Shown: in pieces, positions 26,505 to 36,081 of the stretch
Layout of the letters: each line of letters begins with the position of its first letter
Numbering within the stretch: the stretch's first letter is position 1
NCBI GenBank assembly: GCA_016860845.1
Contig: BOKF01000011.1
Coordinates: 164,102-228,101 of the forward strand
Direction: 5' to 3'
Source of the DNA: Chloroflexota bacterium
GTDB lineage: Bacteria > Chloroflexota > Anaerolineae > 4572-78 > J111
Length of the DNA: 64,000 bases
The notes under the pieces: model-generated
Told to the model about the DNA's origin: nothing
Database searches by the model: none
Seen by the model: the letters and a program-made list of their open reading frames with translations, nothing else
Position numbers and translations under genes: made by a program

Positions 26505-26606
26505 AACACAGAGTTTCACAAAGGATACACGGAGATACACAAAGAGAATTCTAAAATTTCTCTGTGCGCTTCGCGTCTGCACTTCTCCGTGTAACTCTGT
26601 GTAAAT
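26505..26606. repeat. Inverted repeat, CACAGAGTT/ACACGGAG family
   Basis: ACACAGAGTTTCACAAAGGA and ACACGGAGATACACAAAGAG on the left pair with CTTCTCCGTGTAACTCTGTG on the right, with AGAATTCTAAAATTTCTCTG between them. No coding is seen. Confidence 0.75.
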
Positions 26607-26640
26607 TCTCTTATTCAAGATACCCACATCTTAATAAATA

Positions 26641-28179
26641 TTACACACCAGCCTCGGCCAGCATGTCGTAGATCGGGGTTAGAGCGTGATAAGTGGCTTC
26701 AAAAATAGGATAGAGCTTCTCATAAGTCAGCCGGGTCGTTGGGTCAGGCTCAATGACCTCGACCACCTCATTCATCGTTTTGGCCATTGAGAAATCCGGG
26801 TATAGACCAACGCCAACCCCACCCGCCAGCGCCGCGCCCATTGAAGTGGCTTCTTCTAAAATCGCCAGGCGATGGATGGGCAGGCCGTAGACATCGGCCA
26901 TAATTTTGTTCCAAAATCGCCCTCTCGCCCCGCCGCCAATAACCCGCATCGCCTCTATTTGAGCGCCCTGGGCGGTAAAGGCGTCGAGAATGACCCGCAG
27001 ATTCAGGGTGATGCCTTCCAGGGTAGCCCGGACCATATCCGCCCGGCTGTGGCGGACCGTCAAGCCAACAAAACCGCCGCGCGCGCGTGGATTCCAGCGC
27101 GGGCTTCGCTCGCCCAGCAGATAGGGCAGGAATAATAAACCCCTGGCCCCTGCCGGCGATTGTTGGGCGCTGAGATTCATCAACTCATAGGGGCTGAGAC
27201 CCAAAGCTACCGCTGCTTGCGTTTCAGCCGAGCAAAGTTGGTCGCGAGTCCATTGGTAGGAAGCACCCGCGGCCTGCATGGTCCCACACGGGCTGAACAT
27301 ACCGGGCACTAAATGGGCGAAACTGAAGGTTCTATATTCCGGGTCGTAGATGGGCTTTTGGGTGGCCAGGGCAATCCATGAAGAACTGCCAACATAATTA
27401 AAGGCGTCACCCTCGGCAACCACCCCAGCCCCGGCTGCAGCGCACAAACCATCGCCGGCCCCAATGACTACCGGCGTCCCGGCCACCACGCCCACTTCAT
27501 CAGCCACCTCAGCCCGGACGTGGCCGACCACGTCAATGGAACGGCGCAGGGCCGGCAACTGGCCTGGGTCAAGTTGGGCCGCTTCCAGAATTCGTCCCGA
27601 CCAATCACCCCCTTCCAAATGATAAAGGTTGGTACTGGAAGCATCGGAGTGATCGGTCACAAATTCGCCGGTCAGCCGGGCCACCAGGGCATCTTTAGCC
27701 TGGACAAATTTGTAGGTGTCTCGATAAATATCCGGTTGGTGGTCGCGCAGCCACAAAATTTTGCAAATCGTATAGGAGGCGCTGAGGCGATGGCCGGTAA
27801 TCCGGTACATTTCGGCGGGGGTAACCCGCTCGCTCAGCCAGCATTCCTGGGCTACGGCGCGCTGGTCGGCCCAGATGATGGCGTTACGCAAAGGCCGGGC
27901 CGACTTATCCAGCGGCACACAGCCCATCATTTGTCCGCTAAAAACAAGGCAAGCGATATCTGTGGGGCTGACTCGTGCTTGTTGGAGGAGCTTCTGGGTG
28001 GAGGCGCAGACCGCCTGCCACCAATCTTCGGGATTTTGTTCGGCCCAGCCGGGCTGAGCGTACTCAACCCCATAACCGACAAAGGCGCTGCTCAGCAGAC
28101 GCCCCTGAGCATTGTAGAGAGTAGCCTTGTTGCCGGTTGTACCCAGATCGTGGGCCAGAATGAATTGCTTTTGTGACAC
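26641..28179 (-). CDS. FGGY carbohydrate kinase (xylulokinase-like)
   Basis: A 512-residue sugar kinase. The N-terminal phosphate loop is LAHDLGTTGNKATLY. AEQNPEDWWQAV, IIWADQRA and GAGDGLCAAAGAG follow, and the C-terminal ATP site is RVIGGGARGRFWNKIMADV. The xylulokinase branch fits best; L-xylulose, D-xylulose or another ketose is possible. GTG 28179 follows GGGAG by 5 bases and is preferred to the GTG 12 bases upstream. It is separated from the binding-protein gene by a terminator hairpin, so its expression probably depends on read-through. Confidence 0.88.
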   Translation of the reverse strand: MSQKQFILAHDLGTTGNKATLYNAQGRLLSSAFVGYGVEYAQPGWAEQNPEDWWQAVCASTQKLLQQARVSPTDIACLVFSGQMMGCVPLDKSARPLRNAIIWADQRAVAQECWLSERVTPAEMYRITGHRLSASYTICKILWLRDHQPDIYRDTYKFVQAKDALVARLTGEFVTDHSDASSTNLYHLEGGDWSGRILEAAQLDPGQLPALRRSIDVVGHVRAEVADEVGVVAGTPVVIGAGDGLCAAAGAGVVAEGDAFNYVGSSSWIALATQKPIYDPEYRTFSFAHLVPGMFSPCGTMQAAGASYQWTRDQLCSAETQAAVALGLSPYELMNLSAQQSPAGARGLLFLPYLLGERSPRWNPRARGGFVGLTVRHSRADMVRATLEGITLNLRVILDAFTAQGAQIEAMRVIGGGARGRFWNKIMADVYGLPIHRLAILEEATSMGAALAGGVGVGLYPDFSMAKTMNEVVEVIEPDPTTRLTYEKLYPIFEATYHALTPIYDMLAEAGV

Positions 28180-28196
28180 ACGAGCTCCCACTTTAA

Positions 28197-28268
28197 AATT
28201 TGGATTTTAGATTTTAGATTTTGGACTGCCTCTCTGACGAGCGGGGACTAAAATCGCAAATCCAAAAT
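28197..28268. repeat. AT-rich inverted repeat, GATTTTAGATTTT family
   Basis: TTGGATTTTAGATTTTAGAT on the left pairs loosely with ACTAAAATCGCAAATCCAAA on the right. A related piece is at 41481-41540. Confidence 0.6.
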
Positions 28269-28286
28269 CAGTCGGGGATTTTATCC

Positions 28287-28320
28287 AAAAGGGGCTGCCC
28301 TCTTTTGATAGGACAGCCCC
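28287..28320 (-). terminator. Terminator after the sugar-binding protein gene
   Basis: GGGGCTG (28291-28297) pairs with CAGCCCC (28314-28320), with two more inner pairs. On the minus strand it is followed by TTTT. It lies 30 bases after the binding-protein stop, a place where importer operons often lower expression of later genes. Confidence 0.7.
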
Positions 28321-28349
28321 TCTTTGTCCCATGCTTGGACGATATTTGA

Positions 28350-29342
28350 TTAATCGTACAGGAGAGGTTTCATCTCTTCGGAGTCAACGTTGGATTTGTC
28401 ATACCATTTGAAGCCGGTGTCAATATTCTTCTCTACTTTTTCGCCCTTGATGGCCTTGACCGCGGCCTCAACACATTTGTAGCCAATGCCAACGGGGTCC
28501 TGGGTGATGGCCCCGGCGACGGTCCCGGCGCGGATTTCATCCTTCAACTGCTTGCCGGCGTCGTAGCCGATCATCACAATCTGGCCTTCTTTGCCCATCT
28601 CTTTGACGCCGTTCATGACACCCTTCATCGAGCCTTCGTTGGCCCCAAAGTAACCTTTGAGGTCCGGATTGGCGGCGATAACGGCCTTGACAATGTCAGT
28701 GGACTTTTGGGGGTCACCAGCGCCATACTGCGTGTCAACAATGGTGATCTTGGGATATTTGGCCTTGATCTGGTCGGTGAAGCCCTTAACCCGGTCAATC
28801 CCGGTGCGGCTGGTCTGGTCGTGGGCAATAATCGCCACTTTGCCTTCGCCGACCAACTCGGCCATCTTGTCGGCGGCATAAGCAGCAGCGGCAATGTTGT
28901 CCGTGGCGGCGGTAGCGACAGGAATATCGCTGTCTACGCCGGAGTCAAAACCGACCACCGGGATATTGGCCGCCTTGGCCTTCTCTAACAGGGGGACGGC
29001 TGCTTTACTGTCGAGCGCGGCAAAACAGATCGCAGCGGGTTTCTTGTCGAGCGCGGTTTGCAGCATTTCAATCTGCTTGTCAACCTCTGACTCGCTGCCA
29101 GGGCCTTCAAAGGTAATATCTACATTTAAGTCCTTGGCCGCCTGCTCCGAACCCTGCTTAACCGCTTGCCAGAATTGGTGCTGGAAGCCCTTGGAAATCA
29201 CCGGGATGTAGGGCTTGGCCCCCGCGGCACTTTCGCCGCCCGATGGCTGGGCAGGCGCGGCCGCCGGTTGAGCGCCACAGGCGGCGATCAGCGCTACCAC
29301 AAGCAGCAGTCCTAAAAGAACAAACAACTTTTTGGATTTCAT
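28350..29342 (-). CDS. Sugar ABC transporter substrate-binding lipoprotein
   Basis: A 330-residue periplasmic-binding-protein type I lipoprotein. The signal peptide ends with the lipobox LIAAC, so Cys22 is lipid-anchored. A Gly/Ala/Pro-rich spacer then leads into YIPVISKGFQHQFWQAVKQG, the ribose-type fold. VVGFDSGVDSD and VMIGYDAGKQLKDEI are hinge and ligand segments. GGAG lies 8 bases before the ATG at 29342. The permease and ATPase genes lie upstream in the same operon. The ligand is a pentose- or deoxyhexose-like sugar by context. Confidence 0.92.
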   Translation of the reverse strand: MKSKKLFVLLGLLLVVALIAACGAQPAAAPAQPSGGESAAGAKPYIPVISKGFQHQFWQAVKQGSEQAAKDLNVDITFEGPGSESEVDKQIEMLQTALDKKPAAICFAALDSKAAVPLLEKAKAANIPVVGFDSGVDSDIPVATAATDNIAAAAYAADKMAELVGEGKVAIIAHDQTSRTGIDRVKGFTDQIKAKYPKITIVDTQYGAGDPQKSTDIVKAVIAANPDLKGYFGANEGSMKGVMNGVKEMGKEGQIVMIGYDAGKQLKDEIRAGTVAGAITQDPVGIGYKCVEAAVKAIKGEKVEKNIDTGFKWYDKSNVDSEEMKPLLYD

Positions 29343-29427
29343 TACTAAATCTCCTCTTCTTAAAAAAATTGATTTTATTGTTAAGCTCCAAGTGGAGCGA
29401 TTAACCAAATCAGCTTTGATCTCGTTA

Positions 29428-29472
29428 ATCTCGTTCCCACGCAAAGCGTGACGCGAAGCGTGGGAACGAGAT
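29428..29472. repeat. Palindromic element in the operon, between permease and binding protein
   Basis: ATCTCGTTCCCACGC (29428-29442) pairs perfectly with GCGTGGGAACGAGAT (29458-29472). The stem would lie just upstream of the binding-protein mRNA and may stabilise it or allow separate expression. Confidence 0.85.
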
Positions 29473-29481
29473 TGAAACACG

Positions 29482-30459
29482 TTATTTTTGACGGCGACGG
29501 ATAATATCCAGGTACACAGCCAGGATCAGGATGACGCCGGTAATGACGATTTGCCACTCTTGCGGCACCGACAGGATACGCAGCCCGTTATTCAGGGTAC
29601 TGATGATAAACGCGCCAATGATCGTCCCCAGGATAGTGCCCTCCCCGCCGCTCAGAGAGGTGCCGCCAATGACTGCCGCCGCGATGGCATCCAACTCATA
29701 CCCCTGCCCTAGCGACGGCTGGGCCGAGTTAATGCGGGCCGAAACAACGACGCCGGCCAGGCCGGCAAACAGACCGCCGAGCGTGTAGACGATAATCTTC
29801 CAGGTGCCGGTATTAACCCCGGAGAGACGAGTCGCCTCCTCGTTACTACCCAGGGCAAAGGTATAACGGCCCAAAACTGTCTGGGTGAGAACCAGGCTGG
29901 CAATGATGGCAGCACCGAATAAAACTAGGACGGCATTCGGGATCTCAATACCGGGGACAATCGAACCCATAGCAATCATCCGGTAGGCAGGGGTCTCATC
30001 GAAATAGATGGGCTTTAGGCCGGAAATGACCAGGGAAAGTCCCTTGGCTACATACAACATACCCAGTGTGGCCACAAAGGGCGGCATATTCAGCTTGGCA
30101 ATAATCACCCCATTGATCAAACCGCACAGCGCGCCGGTAGCTAACCCGGCCAATACCCCCAGGGGCACCGGCAATCCCCAGAAGGTGATAAAGACCCCGG
30201 CCATAACCGAGGCCAGCGTCATCACCGTTCCGATGGACAAATCAATACCGCCGGTGATAATAACAAACGTGACCCCCAGGGCCAGCAGCCCGTTAACCGC
30301 CGTAGCCAGGAAGATACCAATGACGTTGTCGAAGGTAAAAAAGTATGGCGAAGCTATTGAAAACACAACGAACAAGAGAATTAAGGCTCCAAATGCCAGC
30401 AGCCGCTGCATCGCATCCGAGCGAAGCATAGATCTTTTTGGGGCGACAGTAGTTTCCAT
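29482..30459 (-). CDS. Sugar ABC transporter permease (RbsC-like)
   Basis: A 325-residue inner-membrane permease with about ten hydrophobic segments. GVTFVIITGGIDLSIGTVMTLA is the family signature. GSNEEATRLSGVN is the cytoplasmic loop that contacts the ATPase, and AVIGGTSLSGGEG is the conserved late loop. It starts 2 bases after the ATPase stop, so translation is coupled. It pairs with the binding protein at 28350 and the ATPase at 30462. Confidence 0.93.
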   Translation of the reverse strand: METTVAPKRSMLRSDAMQRLLAFGALILLFVVFSIASPYFFTFDNVIGIFLATAVNGLLALGVTFVIITGGIDLSIGTVMTLASVMAGVFITFWGLPVPLGVLAGLATGALCGLINGVIIAKLNMPPFVATLGMLYVAKGLSLVISGLKPIYFDETPAYRMIAMGSIVPGIEIPNAVLVLFGAAIIASLVLTQTVLGRYTFALGSNEEATRLSGVNTGTWKIIVYTLGGLFAGLAGVVVSARINSAQPSLGQGYELDAIAAAVIGGTSLSGGEGTILGTIIGAFIISTLNNGLRILSVPQEWQIVITGVILILAVYLDIIRRRQK

Positions 30460-30461
30460 AG

Positions 30462-31991
30462 TTAGGCACTCCCTGATGCCGTAATTAGCGTGGCTTCACC
30501 ACGTTGGGTGGCATAAGTCATAATTTTTTCTTGAGTGGCCTCAGCACTGCTTAGTTCACCGGTGATGCGGCCTTCGCACATCACAATAATCCGGTGACTC
30601 ATGCGCAGGATTTCCGGCAGTTCTGAAGAAATCATGATGACTGATTTGCCCTGCTGGGCCAGATCGTTGAGCAGCCGATAAATTTCGCTCTTGGCTCCTA
30701 CATCAATCCCGCGGGTCGGTTCATCAAAGATCAGGATGTTGCAGTCACGGGTCAACCACTTGCCAATAACCACTTTCTGCTGGTTGCCGCCGGAAAGGTT
30801 CTTGACCCGCTGCTGCAACCCCGGTGTTTTAATGGCGAGCGCGCTGACAAAATGCTCCGCCGTCGTGCGCGTCTCCCCTTGATTGACCCAACCCAGAAAT
30901 CCCAGGAACTTTTTCAGGGTCGCCAGTACGATATTGGTTTCCACATCCAAACCCAGGGCCAGACCGTAGCGCTTTCGATCCTCGGACAGATAGCCGATGC
31001 CGTGCTTTACTGCATCAGTCGGACTCTTAATCCGAACTTTTTGACCCTGGACATAGATTTCACCTGTATCAACGCTATCCGCCCCAAAAATGGCCCGCGC
31101 TACCTCAGTGCGCCCGGCTCCCACCAGTCCTGAAAAGCCGAGGATTTCACCCTTTTTCAGATTAAAGCTGACATTCTTGAGAACATTACCCCGGTTAAGA
31201 TTTTTTACCTCAAGCACAGCTTCCTGGCTGGGGTTTTCTGGGACTTCGGGCGCAGACTCGTAAATGGTTCGGCCAACCATCATACTGATGATCCGGTCAA
31301 TGGTGACCTCCTGAGTAGGCACAGTATCAATATAGCGGCCATCCCGCATGACCGTGATCCGGTCGGAAATTTGTTTGAGTTCTTCCAGGCGGTGGGAAAT
31401 ATGAATAATGCCCGCTCCCCGATCCCGCAGTTGGCGGATGATACGGAAGAGTTCGTCTATTTCCGTATCGGTCAATGCTGCTGTCGGCTCGTCCATAATC
31501 AGCACTTCGGCATTTAAAGACAGAGCCTTGGCGATTTCTACCATCTGCTGCATGGCTACGGTCAGATTTGCCACCTTACTGCGCGGATCCAACTTCAGGT
31601 GCATCATATTGAGCAACTGCTGCGTCTTTTCGTTGATGGCTTTTTCGTCTAACAAAAAATTGCCTTTGCGCGGCTCACGCCCGATGAAAATATTCTGGGC
31701 CACCGTGAGATGGGGCATCAGGTTAAGTTCCTGGTGGATCATGCTGATACCCAGGTTTAGGGATGCTCTGGGGTTGGGAACTTCGACTTCTGTGCCCTTA
31801 TAAAGGATACGGCCTGCATCTTTAGGGTAGATACCGGTGAGCACTTTCATCAATGTAGATTTGCCGGCCCCGTTTTCACCGACCAGGGCATGCACTTCGC
31901 CAGGGCGGAGATCAAAACGGCATTGGCTGAGCGCATGGACCCCGGGAAAACTCTTTTCTATCCCTTCCATCAAAACTAAGGTTTCAGGCAT
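30462..31991 (-). CDS. Sugar ABC transporter ATP-binding protein (RbsA-like, duplicated)
   Basis: A 509-residue protein with two ABC domains. The first has [12 protein letters not shown] as Walker A and [12 protein letters not shown] as Walker B. The second has the degenerate loop [32 protein letters not shown] as signature and [12 protein letters not shown] as Walker B. This is the RbsA/MglA pattern in which the second site is weakened. It follows the LacI regulator by 35 bases in the same direction and energises the permease at 29482. Confidence 0.95.
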   Translation of the reverse strand: MPETLVLMEGIEKSFPGVHALSQCRFDLRPGEVHALVGENGAGKSTLMKVLTGIYPKDAGRILYKGTEVEVPNPRASLNLGISMIHQELNLMPHLTVAQNIFIGREPRKGNFLLDEKAINEKTQQLLNMMHLKLDPRSKVANLTVAMQQMVEIAKALSLNAEVLIMDEPTAALTDTEIDELFRIIRQLRDRGAGIIHISHRLEELKQISDRITVMRDGRYIDTVPTQEVTIDRIISMMVGRTIYESAPEVPENPSQEAVLEVKNLNRGNVLKNVSFNLKKGEILGFSGLVGAGRTEVARAIFGADSVDTGEIYVQGQKVRIKSPTDAVKHGIGYLSEDRKRYGLALGLDVETNIVLATLKKFLGFLGWVNQGETRTTAEHFVSALAIKTPGLQQRVKNLSGGNQQKVVIGKWLTRDCNILIFDEPTRGIDVGAKSEIYRLLNDLAQQGKSVIMISSELPEILRMSHRIIVMCEGRITGELSSAEATQEKIMTYATQRGEATLITASGSA

Positions 31992-32026
31992 AGGTTATCT
32001 TCCACCTCCTCAAGATAATTTACACT

Positions 32027-33124
32027 TCATGCGGCCACTTTTAAGGGAGCGTGAGCTGACAATTTAGCGCATGACTCTCTGATGATTAACTCGACCGGTA
32101 AGGGAGAAGGATTCTCAAATTCCTGGTGGTTGATCATTTTCAGCAATAGCTTGGCTGCCGTTTGGCCTAGTTGATAGGTTGGCTGACGGACCACCGTCAA
32201 GGGCGGCGCAAACAGAGGCGCCCAGTCGTGATCGTCAAAACTAACCAGCGAGATATCCTCAGGGCAATGAAGTTTTCTTTCTTTAAAGGCGTGCAACGTT
32301 CCCAGGGTCATTTGGTTGTTAGTGACAAACAGGGCGGTGGGCCGGTCCGGCAAATCCAGTAGTTTTTGCAGCGCCAGAAAGGCATTCGGCGTCATTTGCA
32401 AATTGGTGATAGACCCCCACAGGAGCGAGTCGCTTGGATAGAGCTGGTTTTTGTGAAAGCGAGGATCGGCCCGGATAATCAGGGCTTCATCAATCGAGAT
32501 ACCTGCCTCTTGTAAGGCACGCCTGTAGCCGCTGACCCGCATCCCTAAGGTAGAGATGGTTTCCATGCCGGTGAGAATACCGATGCGGCGATGACCCAAC
32601 TCAATGAGGTAGTGGGTGGCTTGATAAGCGCCCCCTTCGTTGTCCACATGAACCAGGGGAGCCGTAATACCCGGCGCGGCGCGGTCCAACAGGACAATGG
32701 GTATCTCAGCTTCAGCTATCTGTAAAAGACGATCTGAATGGACACCGGTAGGGGCAATAATTAAACCATCAATTTGGTGGGCAAAAAGTAGGCGGAGATA
32801 TTCATCCTCGCGGGCGGAGTCTTCGTCGGTGTTGCAGAAGATGGTGTGGTAGCCAAACTGGTTAAATTCATCCTCAACACCACGAGCCACCGCCGTAAAA
32901 AAAGGGTTCGTGATGTCTGAAATTATCAGGCCAATTGTTTGAGTGGTATTGGTGGCCAGCCCACGGGCAATGGTGCTGGGGTGGTAATTGAGGGCTTCAA
33001 CCGCTTCCAACACTTTTCGTCGTGTTTCTTCGCGGACGAAACGAGTCTGATTAATAACATGCGAGACAGTCGCCGTCGAAACCCCGGCCCGGTCGGCCAC
33101 ATCTCGAATATTTACTCTAGCCAT
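32027..33124 (-). CDS. LacI family transcriptional regulator
   Basis: A 365-residue repressor. Residues 3-50 hold the helix-turn-helix and hinge, NIRDVADRAGVSTATVSHVI. The rest is the sugar-binding core (IGLIISDITNPFFTAVARG, VSFDDHDWAPLF, TVVRQPTYQLG). It is the first gene of its own operon, upstream of the importer genes. A perfect palindrome next to its promoter is very likely its operator, so it probably represses itself and the importer until the sugar appears. Confidence 0.93.
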   Translation of the reverse strand: MARVNIRDVADRAGVSTATVSHVINQTRFVREETRRKVLEAVEALNYHPSTIARGLATNTTQTIGLIISDITNPFFTAVARGVEDEFNQFGYHTIFCNTDEDSAREDEYLRLLFAHQIDGLIIAPTGVHSDRLLQIAEAEIPIVLLDRAAPGITAPLVHVDNEGGAYQATHYLIELGHRRIGILTGMETISTLGMRVSGYRRALQEAGISIDEALIIRADPRFHKNQLYPSDSLLWGSITNLQMTPNAFLALQKLLDLPDRPTALFVTNNQMTLGTLHAFKERKLHCPEDISLVSFDDHDWAPLFAPPLTVVRQPTYQLGQTAAKLLLKMINHQEFENPSPLPVELIIRESCAKLSAHAPLKVAA

Positions 33125-33147
33125 TGAGAGACTACATCCTTGTAGTG

Positions 33148-33162
33148 TTTGCTTAAGCGTTT
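33148..33162. promoter_or_regulatory. Second LacI-type operator candidate
   Basis: TTTGCTTAAGCGTTT has a GCTTAAGC core, a typical LacI-family inverted repeat. It lies between the promoter and the LacI start codon, about 30 bases from the larger palindrome. Confidence 0.5.
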
Positions 33163-33186
33163 AATAGCGGGAGGAGGCCAGTTAAT

Positions 33187-33220
33187 ATTGCGCAACCGCT
33201 TACGTAAGCGGTTGCGCAAT
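33187..33220. promoter_or_regulatory. Perfect 34-bp palindrome, LacI operator
   Basis: Both halves ATTGCGCAACCGCTTAC and GTAAGCGGTTGCGCAAT match exactly around a central CG, the LacI-family operator layout. It directly abuts the -10 box of the operon promoter and would cover the transcription start. Confidence 0.85.
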
Positions 33221-33249
33221 AAGATAACACAAAAGCGGTAACTTGTCAA
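33221..33249 (-). promoter_or_regulatory. Promoter of the LacI-headed sugar operon
   Basis: On the minus strand TTGACA (33249-33244), 17 bases, TATCTT (33226-33221). The palindromic operator begins at the next base. The LacI start codon is at 33124. Confidence 0.8.
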
Positions 33250-33332
33250 AATTTCAAGGGCTAGTTGAATAAATGCAAATCCAAAAATCTCCTTGAATTA
33301 AAAGTGGCTACCACCACGCCAACCAGCAGTTG

Positions 33333-35090
33333 TCAGGGCAACATCAACCGCAAAAATTCCTGCTCCGCCTCCAGGGTCCATTCCCGGCCTTTATTCAATT
33401 TAGCATAAACGGTGGGCAGTCTATCATTCAACTGGGTTAAAGGAGTCAGCGGAAATTCTTTAATATGGGGAAAAATAACGACTTTCCCCGGAAATGTAGC
33501 CTCACGAACCGCCTCATACCCGGCCCGCGCCGCTTCGAGCGAGCCAACCGCCGCCACCGTGTGATTAGGCGATAACCGGCCGCTTTCTACATGTTCCAGC
33601 ATCAAACGCATATCGGGAATGGTTGAACCGGAGTGACCAATAACGCGAATATCGCGCTGGCAGACCAGGTTTAAATCAAGCGTGACCATTGTGCCCCGCT
33701 TGAGGCCGGCAAAAACATTCATGACCCCGCCTGGAGCCAAGTAGGCGGCGGCATCGGCCACGGCCTCAGCAGAGGGAGCCAGGACAATAATATCGTCAAA
33801 GCCGTCGCCGGCCACCTCGGCCAATCGCTCCCGGTAAGCGGGGTCGTCGGCGCTGAGACAGGTAAAATTTACATTCTCGGTCCTGGCTCTGGCCCAAAAT
33901 TCACTTTCGATGGTCTGCAAGCGGTGCCAGGTGAGGGCTGTACAGAGCAGGGCCGCCGGCGGCTGGTCCAATTGCAGCACCCACTGGACATGCATATGGC
34001 CCATCGGTCCCCCGGCGCCAACCAGCCAGGTCTTGCCGCCCGCTTTTAACTGGGAACGGACGGGCTGGCGGCGATAGACCTGGGCAATATCAGGGCCAGA
34101 ACCGCCGATATAAAGCGAGCGGTGATAGTGAACCTGGCCAATATCCACCTGCACCAACCGGGGCAGCGGTGTATCGGCCATGATGGCGACAATACCAAAG
34201 TGGGCCAGGTGCGGACTGGCCGCCTCGATGATATCGGGGTCGGGGCCGAGGATAATGATATCGTCAAAACCGGGCGGCAGTGGGTCAAAATGAATCGTCT
34301 CAGCTTTGTGGCGCAGCCGCTCATCGTAACTCTTTTGCCGTTCCAGCGGTAAGTCCACCACTTCGATGGACAGCCGGGCCGCCTGCTCGCGCAGATGGGC
34401 GGCAAAAGTGGGCGGCACATTGCTCAGGACCAGCCGGGCCGGGTGGTTCGCCTCGTCCAGGCCGGCGCTGAAAAAGTAGTCATCCCTGGCCTGCGGCGTG
34501 CCGATGATCCAGGTAACGCCGCCCGGCTTCAACCCGGTCCGATAGGTCTGGTTATAGGTTGCCACTACACACGCCCACGGCTCGACCAGGGCGCTTTCGG
34601 CATAACCGGTCTGCGGCTGCACCGGGATAAGGTAATTGCCCTCGTCGCCGTGCAGTACCCGCTCGCCAATTACACTATAGTGGGACATGCCGCCCTGAAT
34701 CATATAGCCGTAGGCATAGTTGATTCCGCCATAGTAAACATCAGCCTGGACAATAAAACGATCCCCGATCTTGTATTGACCGGCTAAATTTTCGCCCACG
34801 CCGACGATAGTCAGGGCCACTTCGTGACCCAGCACTACCGGCTCTTTTTTCATATCACGAAAGATACGCGGATGCTGCTCCCCGGCGTTAATAACTTTGA
34901 TATCGGAAAAGCAAATGCCACAGGCATCGTGCCGGACCAACAGTTCGTCCGGCCCGTAGCTGGGTATATCTACCGCAATCGGCCGGCCATTACGGCCCAG
35001 ATTTTCAAAACCGGCCCCATAGAGCGGCCATAAGCGATTCTCGCTGCTCTGGATTGTGGCCCGGCGGTACAGTTCTAATTTGTCAACCAT
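33333..35090 (-). CDS. Large MDR-family dehydrogenase with doubled Rossmann part, copy A
   Basis: A 585-residue protein. The N-terminal GroES-like domain has HDACGICFSDIKV (zinc Cys) and LGHEVALTIVG (His-Glu), as in L-sorbose-1-phosphate reductase-like enzymes. It is about 200 residues longer than usual MDRs (350-410). The segment GFDDIIILGPDPDIIEAASP at about residue 285 and GFDDIIVLAPSAEAVADAA at about 465 are similar to each other, so the nucleotide-binding part seems duplicated, with WLVGAGGPMGHMHVQ as the better Rossmann loop. The SDR upstream is sorbitol-6-phosphate dehydrogenase-like, so a hexitol or ketose phosphate is the likely substrate. ATG 35090 matches the start of copy B. It is the last gene of the DeoR-headed operon. 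Confidence 0.75.
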   Translation of the reverse strand: MVDKLELYRRATIQSSENRLWPLYGAGFENLGRNGRPIAVDIPSYGPDELLVRHDACGICFSDIKVINAGEQHPRIFRDMKKEPVVLGHEVALTIVGVGENLAGQYKIGDRFIVQADVYYGGINYAYGYMIQGGMSHYSVIGERVLHGDEGNYLIPVQPQTGYAESALVEPWACVVATYNQTYRTGLKPGGVTWIIGTPQARDDYFFSAGLDEANHPARLVLSNVPPTFAAHLREQAARLSIEVVDLPLERQKSYDERLRHKAETIHFDPLPPGFDDIIILGPDPDIIEAASPHLAHFGIVAIMADTPLPRLVQVDIGQVHYHRSLYIGGSGPDIAQVYRRQPVRSQLKAGGKTWLVGAGGPMGHMHVQWVLQLDQPPAALLCTALTWHRLQTIESEFWARARTENVNFTCLSADDPAYRERLAEVAGDGFDDIIVLAPSAEAVADAAAYLAPGGVMNVFAGLKRGTMVTLDLNLVCQRDIRVIGHSGSTIPDMRLMLEHVESGRLSPNHTVAAVGSLEAARAGYEAVREATFPGKVVIFPHIKEFPLTPLTQLNDRLPTVYAKLNKGREWTLEAEQEFLRLMLP

Positions 35091-35117
35091 ATTGGCAGAT
35101 TCCCCCACAGAGAAGGT

Positions 35118-35198
35118 TAAACAAGGACCACCGACCACCGCGACGGCCGACCGCCATTCAGTCCCGTCGGCGGTCGGTGGTCATCGGTCGGCGGTCGA
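35118..35198. repeat. Inverted repeat, GACCACCGACC family
   Basis: AAGGACCACCGACCACCGCG and GACGGCCGACCGCC on the left pair with GGCGGTCGGTGGTC on the right, twice. It fills the gap between the SDR and MDR copy A. Confidence 0.7.
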
Positions 35199-35199
35199 G

Positions 35200-35991
<792 letters not shown>

Positions 35992-36004
35992 AATTTCTCA
36001 AAGA

Positions 36005-36078
36005 AAGGCTGGAAGATTGGAAGACTGGAAGGATGCCATCCTCCCAATCTTCCAGCCCTCCAACCTTCCAATCCTCCT
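36005..36078. repeat. Inverted repeat, TTCCAATCTTCCA family (second copy)
   Basis: CTGGAAGATTGGAAGACTGG on the left pairs with CCCAATCTTCCAGCCC and CTTCCAATCC on the right. Same motif as 1304-1363. Confidence 0.75.
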
Positions 36079-36081
36079 TCC

